Origin: Chitinophagales bacterium
Lineage (GTDB): Bacteria; Bacteroidota; Bacteroidia; Chitinophagales; JADIYW01
Assembly: GCA_019694955.1 (NCBI GenBank)
Contig: JAIBAX010000004.1
Location: 70,001 to 134,000, forward strand
Reading direction: 5' to 3'
DNA: 64,000 bases
The notes under the pieces were generated by a model, which saw only the letters and a list, made by a program, of their open reading frames with translations, did no database searches and was not told where the DNA came from. The first letter of the stretch is position 1. Each line of letters begins with the position of its first letter. A program made the translations under genes and the position numbers. Positions 42,556-50,950 of this stretch are shown in pieces.

Positions 42556-43860
42556 TTGAGAAGAATATATCCTATTATCGTTATTGTGTTGGTTGCGCTA
42601 TATTTTATTGCGTGTGAAAATGCTATTCAAAAGAAAGCCATTACTTACGTCCCACCGAAGCAAAACACGCCGTGTGAGGAATGGGTATTTTTATGCGGAC
42701 ATCGGATTGACACCCTCATTTATGAGAAAAGCACTTTAGCTGTAGGAGAAAAAATCAAGGATATTTTTAAAAGACATAATTATGGCGACTCTGCACTGAG
42801 TGTATTAAAGAAAAAAACTAAAGATTATTTCGATTTTACGGCTGTTAAACCAGGCGATCAGTATTTTGTAGCACATATCGGGGATGCCGCCCAAACCATG
42901 CAATTATTTGTACTCAAAAAAAGCCCTACTGCGTATTTGGTATGTGAATTTGGCAAAGATTCCATCTCTGCAATCCTCTATAATAAACCCATTTCTATCA
43001 AAGAAAGGCAATTGGCGGTAGAATTGAATGCGCCACTTCCCAAAATGTTGAAACAACAAAAAATTCAAGATCAGTTGACACAAATGATTATTGAAGCTTA
43101 TACAGATAAATTAGATGTGCGTAGCTTCAAAAAAGGCGATAAATTCAAAATCATTTATACAGAAAAGATGGTAGAAGGAGAATCGCTGGGTATTGATGAA
43201 ATCAAAGGAATGCTCTACACGCGCGGAGATAAAGAATATTATGCTGTACATTACATGGCTCCTGACGATACTTCTAACTATGGATACTACGATGAAGGGG
43301 GCAATAGCCTGAATAAATTCTTTCTAAAATCTCCGATTAAGGGCGGCGGAAGGCTTGCCTCTAAATACAATATGAATAGATTTCACCCTGTATTAAAAGT
43401 CTTTAAAGCCCATCTTGGAACCGACTTTGCTGCACCTACCGGAACACCCATTCTATCAACTGCAAAAGGTGTTATTGTGGAAGCCGGTTATAAAATTAAT
43501 AATGGCAATTATGTAAAAGTACAACACAATAAAACATACACTACACAGTACTTACACATGTCAAAAATTGGCAAGAACATCAAACCCGGCACTCGTGTGC
43601 GACAAGGGCAGGTAATTGGCTATGTAGGCAGTACAGGATTGGCAACTGGTCCCCATGTATGCTACCGATTTTGGAAGAATGGAAAACAAGTAGACCCGTT
43701 TAAAGAAAAAACAGCCGTTTCAAATCCAATGGAAAGCGAGTACTTAAAAGACTATCTTCAGGTATTTTCTGACATCTCTTACAAACTAACGAATTTAAAA
43801 TATCCCTCAGAAATTGTACCGGAAACGACTCCCTTAATTGCACAAAACAACACCCACTAA
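42556..43860 (+). CDS. M23 family metallopeptidase, probable lipoprotein
   Basis: The open frame extends back to 42442, but a consensus promoter lies inside the extension, and the TTG at 42556 gives a short basic start plus hydrophobic core ending YFIAC, a plausible lipoprotein signal. That start gives 434 residues. A helical region and an OapA/LysM-like segment (TDKLDVRSFKKGDKFKIIY) precede the M23 domain with HLGTDFAAPTGTPI, QYLHMSKI and GPHVCYRFWKNG, which supply the zinc ligands H-x3-D, and HxH-type residues (HVCYRF replaces the usual HLHFE). Such enzymes cut peptidoglycan cross-links. The DinB-like gene starts 6 bases later. Confidence 0.85.
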   Translation: MRRIYPIIVIVLVALYFIACENAIQKKAITYVPPKQNTPCEEWVFLCGHRIDTLIYEKSTLAVGEKIKDIFKRHNYGDSALSVLKKKTKDYFDFTAVKPGDQYFVAHIGDAAQTMQLFVLKKSPTAYLVCEFGKDSISAILYNKPISIKERQLAVELNAPLPKMLKQQKIQDQLTQMIIEAYTDKLDVRSFKKGDKFKIIYTEKMVEGESLGIDEIKGMLYTRGDKEYYAVHYMAPDDTSNYGYYDEGGNSLNKFFLKSPIKGGGRLASKYNMNRFHPVLKVFKAHLGTDFAAPTGTPILSTAKGVIVEAGYKINNGNYVKVQHNKTYTTQYLHMSKIGKNIKPGTRVRQGQVIGYVGSTGLATGPHVCYRFWKNGKQVDPFKEKTAVSNPMESEYLKDYLQVFSDISYKLTNLKYPSEIVPETTPLIAQNNTH

Positions 43861-43866
43861 GCATTT

Positions 43867-44307
43867 ATGTCTATTCGTCATTCCATTCATCAATTGGGTT
43901 TATTGTGCGACACCATCCCTGCGAAGTTGCGTTGCCTTTCCTCAGAAGACTTCAATGAAAAAGTAGGTAGCATTTGGACGAAAAAACAAGTTCTGGGACA
44001 CCTCATTGACAGCGCTGTAAATAATCATCAAAGGTTTATCAGAACGCAATTTGAAGAACGCCCTCAAATCGCCTACGACCAAGACAAATGGAATGCCCTC
44101 AATCATTATGAAGCAATAGACGAACAACTCTTGATTCAACTTTGGGAGACTTATAATCGTTTTCTTTGTGAAGTTCTTGAAAAGATTCCGTCTGAAAACC
44201 TTATGAAAATATGTATTGTCAAAGGCGAAAAGTATTCGCTGCAATTTATTGTTGATGACTACCTCGCTCACATGGAATATCACTTACATCAGTTGGTAGC
44301 GTTTTAA
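43867..44307 (+). CDS. DinB-like family protein
   Basis: The 146-residue four-helix protein has TKKQVLGHLIDSAVNNHQRF with the first metal-binding histidine, and LAHMEYHLHQL at the C-terminus with the other two. This is the DinB_2/DfsB three-histidine arrangement. Members include metal-dependent thiol transferases; the specific activity is not known. It follows the M23 peptidase by 6 bases and is probably co-transcribed. Confidence 0.85.
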   Translation: MSIRHSIHQLGLLCDTIPAKLRCLSSEDFNEKVGSIWTKKQVLGHLIDSAVNNHQRFIRTQFEERPQIAYDQDKWNALNHYEAIDEQLLIQLWETYNRFLCEVLEKIPSENLMKICIVKGEKYSLQFIVDDYLAHMEYHLHQLVAF

Positions 44308-44343
44308 GACAAACAATTCTCTTATTTCATTGTTAACAATGGA

Positions 44344-45132
44344 ATGGAACAAATAAAGTACACTTATGGATGGCCATTATTGGTTATTTTCCTCTTTATG
44401 AACCTTGTCTTTGCTTTGGCAACCATAAAGAAAAACAATTCTATAGTTGATATCTTCTGGGGTGTTGGCTTTGCGGTTACAACCATTTTCCTGTGGCAGA
44501 AACATCCACACATTTCAATCACACAAATCATTGTCAATGTACTTGTACTTATTTGGGCCATTCGGCTTTCCGGACATATTGCTATTAAAAACTGGGGGCA
44601 ACCTGAAGACTGGCGGTACGTAAACTTCAGAAAAGCGTGGGGAAAACATCCTTTCATAGGCGCTTATTTCCAAGTCTTTTTATTGCAAGGTATATTTATG
44701 TTCATCACTTTGCTTCCGGTAATACACGTCAACACCTTTTTTGTACCGATTTCGCACCTCACTTATTTTAGTATCATTTGCTGGGTGATAGGATTCTTAT
44801 TCGAGGCAGTAGGTGATTATCAAAAATCAGTATTTAAAGCGGATGTTAAGAATAAAGGAAAAATTATGACTACCGGCCTGTGGAGCCTCTCTCGCCATCC
44901 AAATTATTTTGGTGAGGCACTCATGTGGTGGGGCATATGGATGATTTCCTTCAGTTTCTTTCATCCAATAGCCTCTACTGTAGGGATATTATCACCTTTA
45001 ATACTCAATTGGCTGTTGGTGAATGTATCAGGCGTAGCTATGTTAGAGAAAAAATATACAGAAAATGAAGCTTATCAAGCTTATAAACAATCTACACCAG
45101 CATTCTTTCCAAGGCTATTTAGGAGGAAATAA
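44344..45132 (+). CDS. DUF1295 membrane protein (steroid 5-alpha-reductase/ICMT-like fold)
   Basis: The 262-residue protein has about six hydrophobic segments. It carries IVDIFWGVGF near the start and the cofactor-binding motif TTGLWSLSRHPNYFGEALMWWGIW near residue 180, then AYQAYKQSTPAFFP at the end. The family shares the fold of isoprenylcysteine methyltransferases and steroid reductases; its own substrate is unknown. It lies 36 bases after the DinB-like gene on the same strand. Confidence 0.87.
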   Translation: MEQIKYTYGWPLLVIFLFMNLVFALATIKKNNSIVDIFWGVGFAVTTIFLWQKHPHISITQIIVNVLVLIWAIRLSGHIAIKNWGQPEDWRYVNFRKAWGKHPFIGAYFQVFLLQGIFMFITLLPVIHVNTFFVPISHLTYFSIICWVIGFLFEAVGDYQKSVFKADVKNKGKIMTTGLWSLSRHPNYFGEALMWWGIWMISFSFFHPIASTVGILSPLILNWLLVNVSGVAMLEKKYTENEAYQAYKQSTPAFFPRLFRRK

Positions 45133-45196
45133 TCATTGCTAATAACCATAATCACAAAAAAGCAAACATAAAATAATCCATTTATTTATAAAACCC

Positions 45197-45259
45197 AATT
45201 CCTGTTCTCGGGAGACACGAGAACATGAGTGGACTACTTCATAAATCATCCTGTTATTA
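45197..45259 (+). repeat. Dispersed hairpin repeat, copy B
   Basis: AATTCCTGTTCTCG, a short loop, CGAGAACATG, then AGTGGACTACTTCATAAATCA and TCCTGTTATTA. The 8-bp arms TGTTCTCG/CGAGAACA are perfect. The end of the repeat coincides with the sulfotransferase stop codon. Confidence 0.8.
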
Positions 45260-46234
45260 CTTATACTTTTCATTCCTGTTAAGGTGGTGGAAATATGCAG
45301 GATAAGCCTGACAAACCAACATCGCCGCCTTTAACTTCAAACTATTCTTCAATTGATTTTTCATGCCGGCAGTATTTGCTGGAACGATGTCGTAGCCTAA
45401 TTCCTTCATACTATCCGAAAGATGGTGTTGTATAACGGCAATTTGCGTTTCGTCTAATCCTGTTCTCCACCTGTCTAAATTCTCGGTATTAAATTTTTTG
45501 TCGGTTTGCTCTTTATCTTTAAAGGAGCTATTTACGACCCCTACTTCCAGCATTAGTGGCTGAAAATCAACGCCAACAAAAGAACATAAAGATCTTACCG
45601 TTTCTTCGGGATGTAGGACGATGTCTTCATATTTTACATATTTCACCTGATGAGAACCATATTTTTTGACCCATTTCTTTGCTAAAATATGTGCCGATTC
45701 CCATCTGGCGATAAATGAAAAAAGGTTGAATCGAGCATTTCTCCTTTTATTTTCTGCTAGTTTTACCATTTCAGACAAGGCAATGGCTCTCGGGTCTCTC
45801 ACCGTGATAATAAATTTTGCATTCGGACAATGCTTAAAAATTTCTTCTGCGTAATAAATATGTGCCGGGGTTTTCTCCCCAACATGCGCTTCTGGATATT
45901 TTCCTTGCCAATTAGACAAAAGAAAATCCAACGCTGCTACGGATGATTGTGGTACAAAATCCTTTTCTATGATGCTTTGACAAATTTCCGCTAAGTATGG
46001 AAGTTCTTCTGTCCAACCATTGTTTACTTTTGGGAAATGCTCTTTGATAAATGTAGAAAATGCCTTAGCATCGGCAAAGGATTTTGTATTGCCTAAAGAC
46101 CATAGCAAAGGGAATAAATGTGTTTCGCGCGGAAAAAATTTTATGTCAGCACTTTTCGACAGCATCCTTATCACCAACGTTGTTCCGGAACGTTGAACGC
46201 CATTTACAAATATAGGTGCTTTGCTCACTGTCAT
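45257..46234 (-). CDS. Sulfotransferase family protein
   Basis: The 325-residue protein has the PAPS 5'-phosphosulfate loop APIFVNGVQRSGTTLVIRML at residues 6-25 and the 3'-phosphate motif FIITVRDPRAIALSEM near 143. The conserved GEKTPAHIYY also fits bacterial sulfotransferases that modify lipids, sugars or peptides. The acceptor is unknown. Its last codon and stop lie within a dispersed repeat, so the C-terminus may have been set by insertion of that repeat. It lies 16 bases downstream of the prolyl oligopeptidase gene on the same strand. Confidence 0.87.
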   Translation of the reverse strand: MTVSKAPIFVNGVQRSGTTLVIRMLSKSADIKFFPRETHLFPLLWSLGNTKSFADAKAFSTFIKEHFPKVNNGWTEELPYLAEICQSIIEKDFVPQSSVAALDFLLSNWQGKYPEAHVGEKTPAHIYYAEEIFKHCPNAKFIITVRDPRAIALSEMVKLAENKRRNARFNLFSFIARWESAHILAKKWVKKYGSHQVKYVKYEDIVLHPEETVRSLCSFVGVDFQPLMLEVGVVNSSFKDKEQTDKKFNTENLDRWRTGLDETQIAVIQHHLSDSMKELGYDIVPANTAGMKNQLKNSLKLKAAMLVCQAYPAYFHHLNRNEKYK

Positions 46235-46250
46235 TTTTATTGTTTACGAC

Positions 46251-48320
46251 TTAATTCATTCCCAAATTATGCATTAAAAACCGCAATTGAAATTCTTGGA
46301 AATCTATGGTTTGTTGAATAGACTTACCGCTTCCATGCCCACTATCATAGTCAATATATAGCATAATTGGGTTTTCTTGACCAATATTATTTTGCAACGC
46401 CGCCGTCATCTTTTTAGCATGCAAGGGATCTACTCTTGTGTCATTCTCTCCGGCAATAATTAATGTTGTGGGATAGTCAATCCCTTGTTTGATATTGTGG
46501 TATGGAGAATATTGTAGGATGTTTCTAAAATCGTGGTCGCTGTCAGGATCGCCATATTCCGGAATCCAATAGCGAGCAATGAGGAACTTGTGGTACCGCA
46601 CCATATCCAAAAGCGGCACACCACAAATAGCGGTTTTATATAAGTCGGGTCTTTGTGTGAGCATCGCACCAACCAATAATCCACCATTGCTACCACCTTT
46701 AATGGCAAGCTTTGTTGGTTGAGTATATTTTTGACTGATCAGGTATTCTGCGGCAGCAATAAAATCGTCAAAGGAGTTTTGCTTTTTATCTAACATACCA
46801 TCCAAATGCCAGTTCTCACCATATTCATCCCCACCACGGATGCAAGCAATGGCATACACTCCACCTCGATTGATGAAGGTCGAGGTCAGCCCTACATAAG
46901 TGGGTGTTTGTGCAATCTGAAACCCACCATATCCATATAATAAGGTAGGATTATTGCCATCCAGCACCGTACCTTTCTTATACATGATAAATAAAGGCAC
47001 TTTTGTGCCATCGTGGGATGTATAAAAATCTATTTTAGCCTCAATGTCTGCTGTTTTCAAAGGGGATGTCATTTCATAAAACAAAGACCATACTTGTGTA
47101 TTGGCATCTATTCTATAAATTCTTGTTGGCTTCGTAAAGGTATTAAGTGTAACGAAAATAGCGTTTGTTTCTCTGTTGTATTCTAGCTTGCCCACGCTTC
47201 CCACTTCCGGCAAAGCCCATTCTTTTATAAACTTCCCTTTTAAATCATACTGTAAAAGTCTGCTAACCACATCTTTTTTATCTTGCACTAGGATATAATT
47301 CTTTGTCACCACATAAGCTTCGAATACCGTTTTTCCTTCAGGAATAAGCGTTTTCCAGTTAGCAAAGTCAGGATTGTTTTTATCTGCCACCATCAATTTA
47401 TAATTGGGTGCCTCGAAATTTGTTTTAATGTATATCCTATCATCGATAGCATCCGGTTCAGCAGAATATTTATCGCTAGAAAAAATCAACTTCGGAACAT
47501 CGCTTGTGCCATACGTTTTAATTTTTAATGAATTGGAATAAAAATCACCTTCCTGAATGAAAGTAGTGTTGCTGTATCTGCTTTCGTAGATGGCGAAATA
47601 ATTTTTTGGATCATTGGGTGCGCCGATAAAGACATCTTGTTCTCTGGGTTGACCAAGAATGTGGAGATATGTTTTTTGTGGCTCTTGTTTTTCTAATGAT
47701 TCTTTTGTAGCGGTAGTAATATAAGCGGATTTACCATCTTTCGCCCAAACAAAAGACCGAAGGTTCTCTATCTTTTCACCCAAATCCTTACCTGATGTTG
47801 GATCGATGATATAGGTTGTTTCAATCTCAGCACCCTTATACTGCACGCTAACAGCACATTTATCATTATTTTCAGTAAATGCAACATCAGTAATGGATGT
47901 TTTTCCGGTAGGATCAATTTTTTCAGGATCAAAAATCAGCACTTCTGCGTTGCCAACCTTCGCATATAAATTATTTTGTAATTCGCCTTGTTTTCTTGCA
48001 TAGAAAAATTGTTGCTCACCGGAAAGAAACACCGGACCGATATAATCTCTGTCTAGGTAGGCAGTGATTTCCTCTTTTAACCCATTTATCATGGGATAGT
48101 TTTTATTCACATAGCTCAAGGTTGCCTCATGTTGCGCCTTTGTCCAATTGACAACCGCTGGGTTTTTCTTATCTTCCAACCAACGGTAGTTGTCGGTAAT
48201 ACGGAGACCGTGCAAGGTATCTATTACAGGAATTTTTTGCGTATTAGGAAAAATAAATGGATTTTGTGCAGACATCGTTCCCCATGTGCCAAGTGTAATA
48301 AAAAAAAGAATGTTTTTCAT
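46251..48320 (-). CDS. Prolyl oligopeptidase family serine peptidase (S9A)
   Basis: ATG 48320 gives 689 residues with a signal peptide (MKNILFFITLGTWGTMSAQ), so it acts in the periplasm or outside. Next is the N-terminal DTLHGLRITDNYRWLED, then the seven-blade beta-propeller (about 90-420), and the catalytic alpha/beta domain with serine in KGGSNGGLLVGA, aspartate in GENDTRVDPLHAKK and histidine in DSGHGSGKS. S9A enzymes cut short peptides after proline. Size and order are standard for the family. A dispersed repeat lies in the divergent spacer upstream. Confidence 0.94.
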   Translation of the reverse strand: MKNILFFITLGTWGTMSAQNPFIFPNTQKIPVIDTLHGLRITDNYRWLEDKKNPAVVNWTKAQHEATLSYVNKNYPMINGLKEEITAYLDRDYIGPVFLSGEQQFFYARKQGELQNNLYAKVGNAEVLIFDPEKIDPTGKTSITDVAFTENNDKCAVSVQYKGAEIETTYIIDPTSGKDLGEKIENLRSFVWAKDGKSAYITTATKESLEKQEPQKTYLHILGQPREQDVFIGAPNDPKNYFAIYESRYSNTTFIQEGDFYSNSLKIKTYGTSDVPKLIFSSDKYSAEPDAIDDRIYIKTNFEAPNYKLMVADKNNPDFANWKTLIPEGKTVFEAYVVTKNYILVQDKKDVVSRLLQYDLKGKFIKEWALPEVGSVGKLEYNRETNAIFVTLNTFTKPTRIYRIDANTQVWSLFYEMTSPLKTADIEAKIDFYTSHDGTKVPLFIMYKKGTVLDGNNPTLLYGYGGFQIAQTPTYVGLTSTFINRGGVYAIACIRGGDEYGENWHLDGMLDKKQNSFDDFIAAAEYLISQKYTQPTKLAIKGGSNGGLLVGAMLTQRPDLYKTAICGVPLLDMVRYHKFLIARYWIPEYGDPDSDHDFRNILQYSPYHNIKQGIDYPTTLIIAGENDTRVDPLHAKKMTAALQNNIGQENPIMLYIDYDSGHGSGKSIQQTIDFQEFQLRFLMHNLGMN

Positions 48321-48376
48321 GCGATAACAATTTCCAATAGTAATCATTGCAAAACTAAACATTTTAACCCAAATTC

Positions 48377-48441
48377 AATTCCCTGTTTTCGTGTCGACAC
48401 AAAAACATGCGTGGACTACTTTATAAATCATCCTGTTATAA
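48377..48441 (+). repeat. Dispersed hairpin repeat, copy C
   Basis: AATTCCCTGTTTTC, the perfect palindrome GTGTCGACAC (48391-48400), then AAAAACATGCGTGGACTACT and TTATAAATCATCCTGTTATA. It occupies the spacer between the divergent S9A peptidase and aminotransferase genes, where promoters are expected. Confidence 0.8.
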
Positions 48442-48473
48442 TTTGAAAAACGATATAAAACCGCTAAGTTTGA

Positions 48474-49667
48474 ATGATGAATCAACGTCAACTTTTTTTG
48501 CAGCATGTTGCACAAACCAGCCCTTCTGCGTTAATGTTAGAAGTCGTTAAGGGACAAGGCATACATTTGTGGGATGTTCACAGCAAAAAATATATAGATC
48601 TCATCTCTGGAATTGGGGTGAGTGCATTGGGGCATGGGCATCCTTCCGTCATTCAAGCCATCAAAGAACAGGCGGATAAGTACTTACACACCATGGTTTT
48701 TGGCGAGTATGTCTTGACACCACAAGTTCAGTTGGCGACAAAAATATGTTCACTCCTACCGGAAGTGTTAAATACCGTGTATTTTACTAACTCCGGCACA
48801 GAAGCGACCGAAGGAGCTATGAAGTTAGCGAAACGCATTACTGGTCGTTCAGAAATCGCTTATTTCAAGCATGCTTACCATGGAAGTACGCAGGGAGCGC
48901 TCAGCATCTTAGGTGACGAGTATTTCAAAGCTGCCTTCAGACCCTTGTTGCCGCAAACCCTTGAATTGCAGTATAATGACCAACGCTGTTTGTCTCAAAT
49001 TACCAAGAAGACTGCCGCCGTATTTTTTGATTTGGTACAAGCCGAGTCTGGCATGACAGTCGCTGATAAAGATTTTGTTCTTGCCCTGAAAAAGAGGTGT
49101 AGTGAAACTGGAACGCTATTAGTTTTAGACGAAATTCAAACGGGAATGGGTAGAACAGGAACTTTGTTTGCCTTTGAGCAATACGGCATTGTTCCCGACA
49201 TATTATTGTTGGGAAAGGGTTTTGGTGGTGGATTGCCTTTGGGGTGTTTTATTTCTTCACATGAAAACATGAAAGAACTAACGCATCATCCCGTCTTGGG
49301 ACATATCACTACTTTTGGAGGAAATCCGCTATGTTGTGCTGCTGCATTGGCAAATCTCAATGCCATTCTTGAAGAAAGGGTCGTTGAACAAGTAAGGTAC
49401 AAATCAGCCTTGTTTTTATCTCTATTGCAACATAAGGCTTTTGAACACATTTCGGGCTTAGGACTCATGTTGGCCATACATTTCAAAAACGAAGAGATGC
49501 TCCAAAATGTTATCCATCAATGTATGGCTCATGGATTAATAACAGATTGGTTTTTATTTGCGCCACACGCATTGAGAATTGCACCTCCATTGATTATCAA
49601 CGACGAGCAGATAAAAGAGGCTTGTGAAATTATTATACACGCTGTTGAAATTGTCAGCAAACATTGA
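48474..49667 (+). CDS. Class III aminotransferase (acetylornithine/ornithine aminotransferase-like)
   Basis: The 397-residue PLP enzyme (start ATG 48474 or the next ATG at 48477) has YIDLISGIGVSALGHGHP, FTNSGTEATEGAMKLAKR, LLVLDEIQTGMGRTGTLFAFE and the PLP lysine in LLLGKGFGGGLPLG. The closest common families are acetylornithine and ornithine aminotransferases, but the gene is not next to other arginine genes, so the substrate stays open. The downstream metzincin gene begins 79 bases later on the same strand. Confidence 0.88.
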   Translation: MMNQRQLFLQHVAQTSPSALMLEVVKGQGIHLWDVHSKKYIDLISGIGVSALGHGHPSVIQAIKEQADKYLHTMVFGEYVLTPQVQLATKICSLLPEVLNTVYFTNSGTEATEGAMKLAKRITGRSEIAYFKHAYHGSTQGALSILGDEYFKAAFRPLLPQTLELQYNDQRCLSQITKKTAAVFFDLVQAESGMTVADKDFVLALKKRCSETGTLLVLDEIQTGMGRTGTLFAFEQYGIVPDILLLGKGFGGGLPLGCFISSHENMKELTHHPVLGHITTFGGNPLCCAAALANLNAILEERVVEQVRYKSALFLSLLQHKAFEHISGLGLMLAIHFKNEEMLQNVIHQCMAHGLITDWFLFAPHALRIAPPLIINDEQIKEACEIIIHAVEIVSKH

Positions 49668-49746
49668 GGAAGTTAAAATTTCCAAGTTAAGTTTTATTCT
49701 TTTATATCTTTACGCTTCTATCTATTATTCAGTAAAATTGAAAAAC

Positions 49747-50370
49747 ATGGGAGAAATAGAAATAAAACAAGAAACTAAGAACATACATATTCATGCCAAT
49801 ATCATCTTGTATGGCAATGCTGCTGATGAAATGATTTCTAAGCGCATTGGGGAGGAAATTAGAGACATGTGGAATGAACCGCAAGGGAAGGTTTGGTTAG
49901 AAAACGATGCGTATACTGTCAGTTTTATGATTCAGGAATACTTTTTTCCGATTTTAGAACCAACACATATCCGTCAGAATGCCAACCCTAGAAATAATTA
50001 TTTTAGAATTGAAGAGTATGCGGCTATTAAAATCTCCAGCGTAGATGGTTTGGGTTCGAATACGGGTTATTTTTTGCGGGTAAACCTTGAGCAGCGTTCG
50101 ACGGCGGCACATGAATTTGGACATACGATGGGGTTAGTACATCCTCAGATGCTAGATATCCGTGGCAAAGGCATTCCTGGAATCATGTACCCAAGAGGCA
50201 CCATTGTCGATCCCGAATTTCAATACGATCCAACGGCACTAGCGGGCGGACCGAACGGGACGATGAACCCTGCCCATAGAAAAGTAAAACAGGAGGACAT
50301 TGACAATCTTCAATTAAATACTTTGCTCGCAAATAATCTTGCTGTTATTGGGAAGCTAAGCAATATTTAA
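49747..50370 (+). CDS. Small metzincin-type zinc metalloprotease without signal peptide
   Basis: The frame continues upstream through the end of the aminotransferase gene, but ATG 49747 (MGEIEIKQETKNIHIHANI) gives a sensible 207-residue protein. The zinc site HEFGHTMGLVHP (H122, E123, H126, H132) and a Met-turn GIMYPRG (M147) define a metzincin. No signal peptide, T9SS tail or propeptide is visible, unusual for a group that is normally secreted. The N-terminal half has features of bacterial contact- or system-delivered proteases, but none that I can name. A gasdermin, immunity protein or secretion gene is not adjacent. Confidence 0.72.
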   Translation: MGEIEIKQETKNIHIHANIILYGNAADEMISKRIGEEIRDMWNEPQGKVWLENDAYTVSFMIQEYFFPILEPTHIRQNANPRNNYFRIEEYAAIKISSVDGLGSNTGYFLRVNLEQRSTAAHEFGHTMGLVHPQMLDIRGKGIPGIMYPRGTIVDPEFQYDPTALAGGPNGTMNPAHRKVKQEDIDNLQLNTLLANNLAVIGKLSNI

Positions 50371-50413
50371 CACGAGATGCAAATCGATCCGGAGCCGCCA
50401 ATTGCATAGGATA

Positions 50414-50866
50414 TTAGTTTCTGTAACGTTCAATAATCTGCTCGCAAGCTTCATCGAGCATCTTAAAGACTTGCTCAAAGCCGTTGTCATCCCAATAAGG
50501 GTCAGGTACGGATACTTTAGAACCGGGTTTTGATTCTTCCATGATAAGCTTGATTTTTTCTCGTTCTTCCGCCAATGCATATCGACATAAATCGTTATAG
50601 TTACTGGTATCCATGGCGAAAATCACGTCAAACTCCTCAAAATCTGTCGACCGAATTTTTCGCGCACGTTGGTCGGTAATATCTATCCCATATTTTTTAG
50701 CCACCTGTATAGAGCGATTATCCGGCAAAGAACCGATGTGCCAACCGCCCGTTCCGGCAGAATCAACCTGCCAATCCAATTTATGTTTCCTAACTTTTTC
50801 TTTTAATATGCCTTCTGCCAGTGGTGAACGACAAATATTTCCCAAACAAACCATTAATATCTTCAT
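50414..50866 (-). CDS. Low-molecular-weight protein-tyrosine phosphatase
   Basis: The 150-residue protein has the P-loop VCLGNICRSPLAEG (C-x5-R-S) at residues 6-19 and the general-acid loop VPDPYWDD near 120. These are the full catalytic set for LMW-PTPs. In bacteria they often counter tyrosine kinases of exopolysaccharide export, but no such kinase is nearby. It is convergent with the metzincin gene and divergent from the FKBP gene. Confidence 0.93.
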   Translation of the reverse strand: MKILMVCLGNICRSPLAEGILKEKVRKHKLDWQVDSAGTGGWHIGSLPDNRSIQVAKKYGIDITDQRARKIRSTDFEEFDVIFAMDTSNYNDLCRYALAEEREKIKLIMEESKPGSKVSVPDPYWDDNGFEQVFKMLDEACEQIIERYRN

Positions 50867-50950
50867 GGCACGGTATTAGTTTAATGTTTAAACGAATTTT
50901 GTACTATTATACTATTACAAAATCCGGGTTAAAAGAATATTTTTGCGCAT

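Noticed and set aside
49747-50866. Toxin-immunity pair formed by the metzincin and the downstream phosphatase
   Set aside because: The neighbour is a standard low-molecular-weight tyrosine phosphatase on the opposite strand with a full active site, not an immunity protein.
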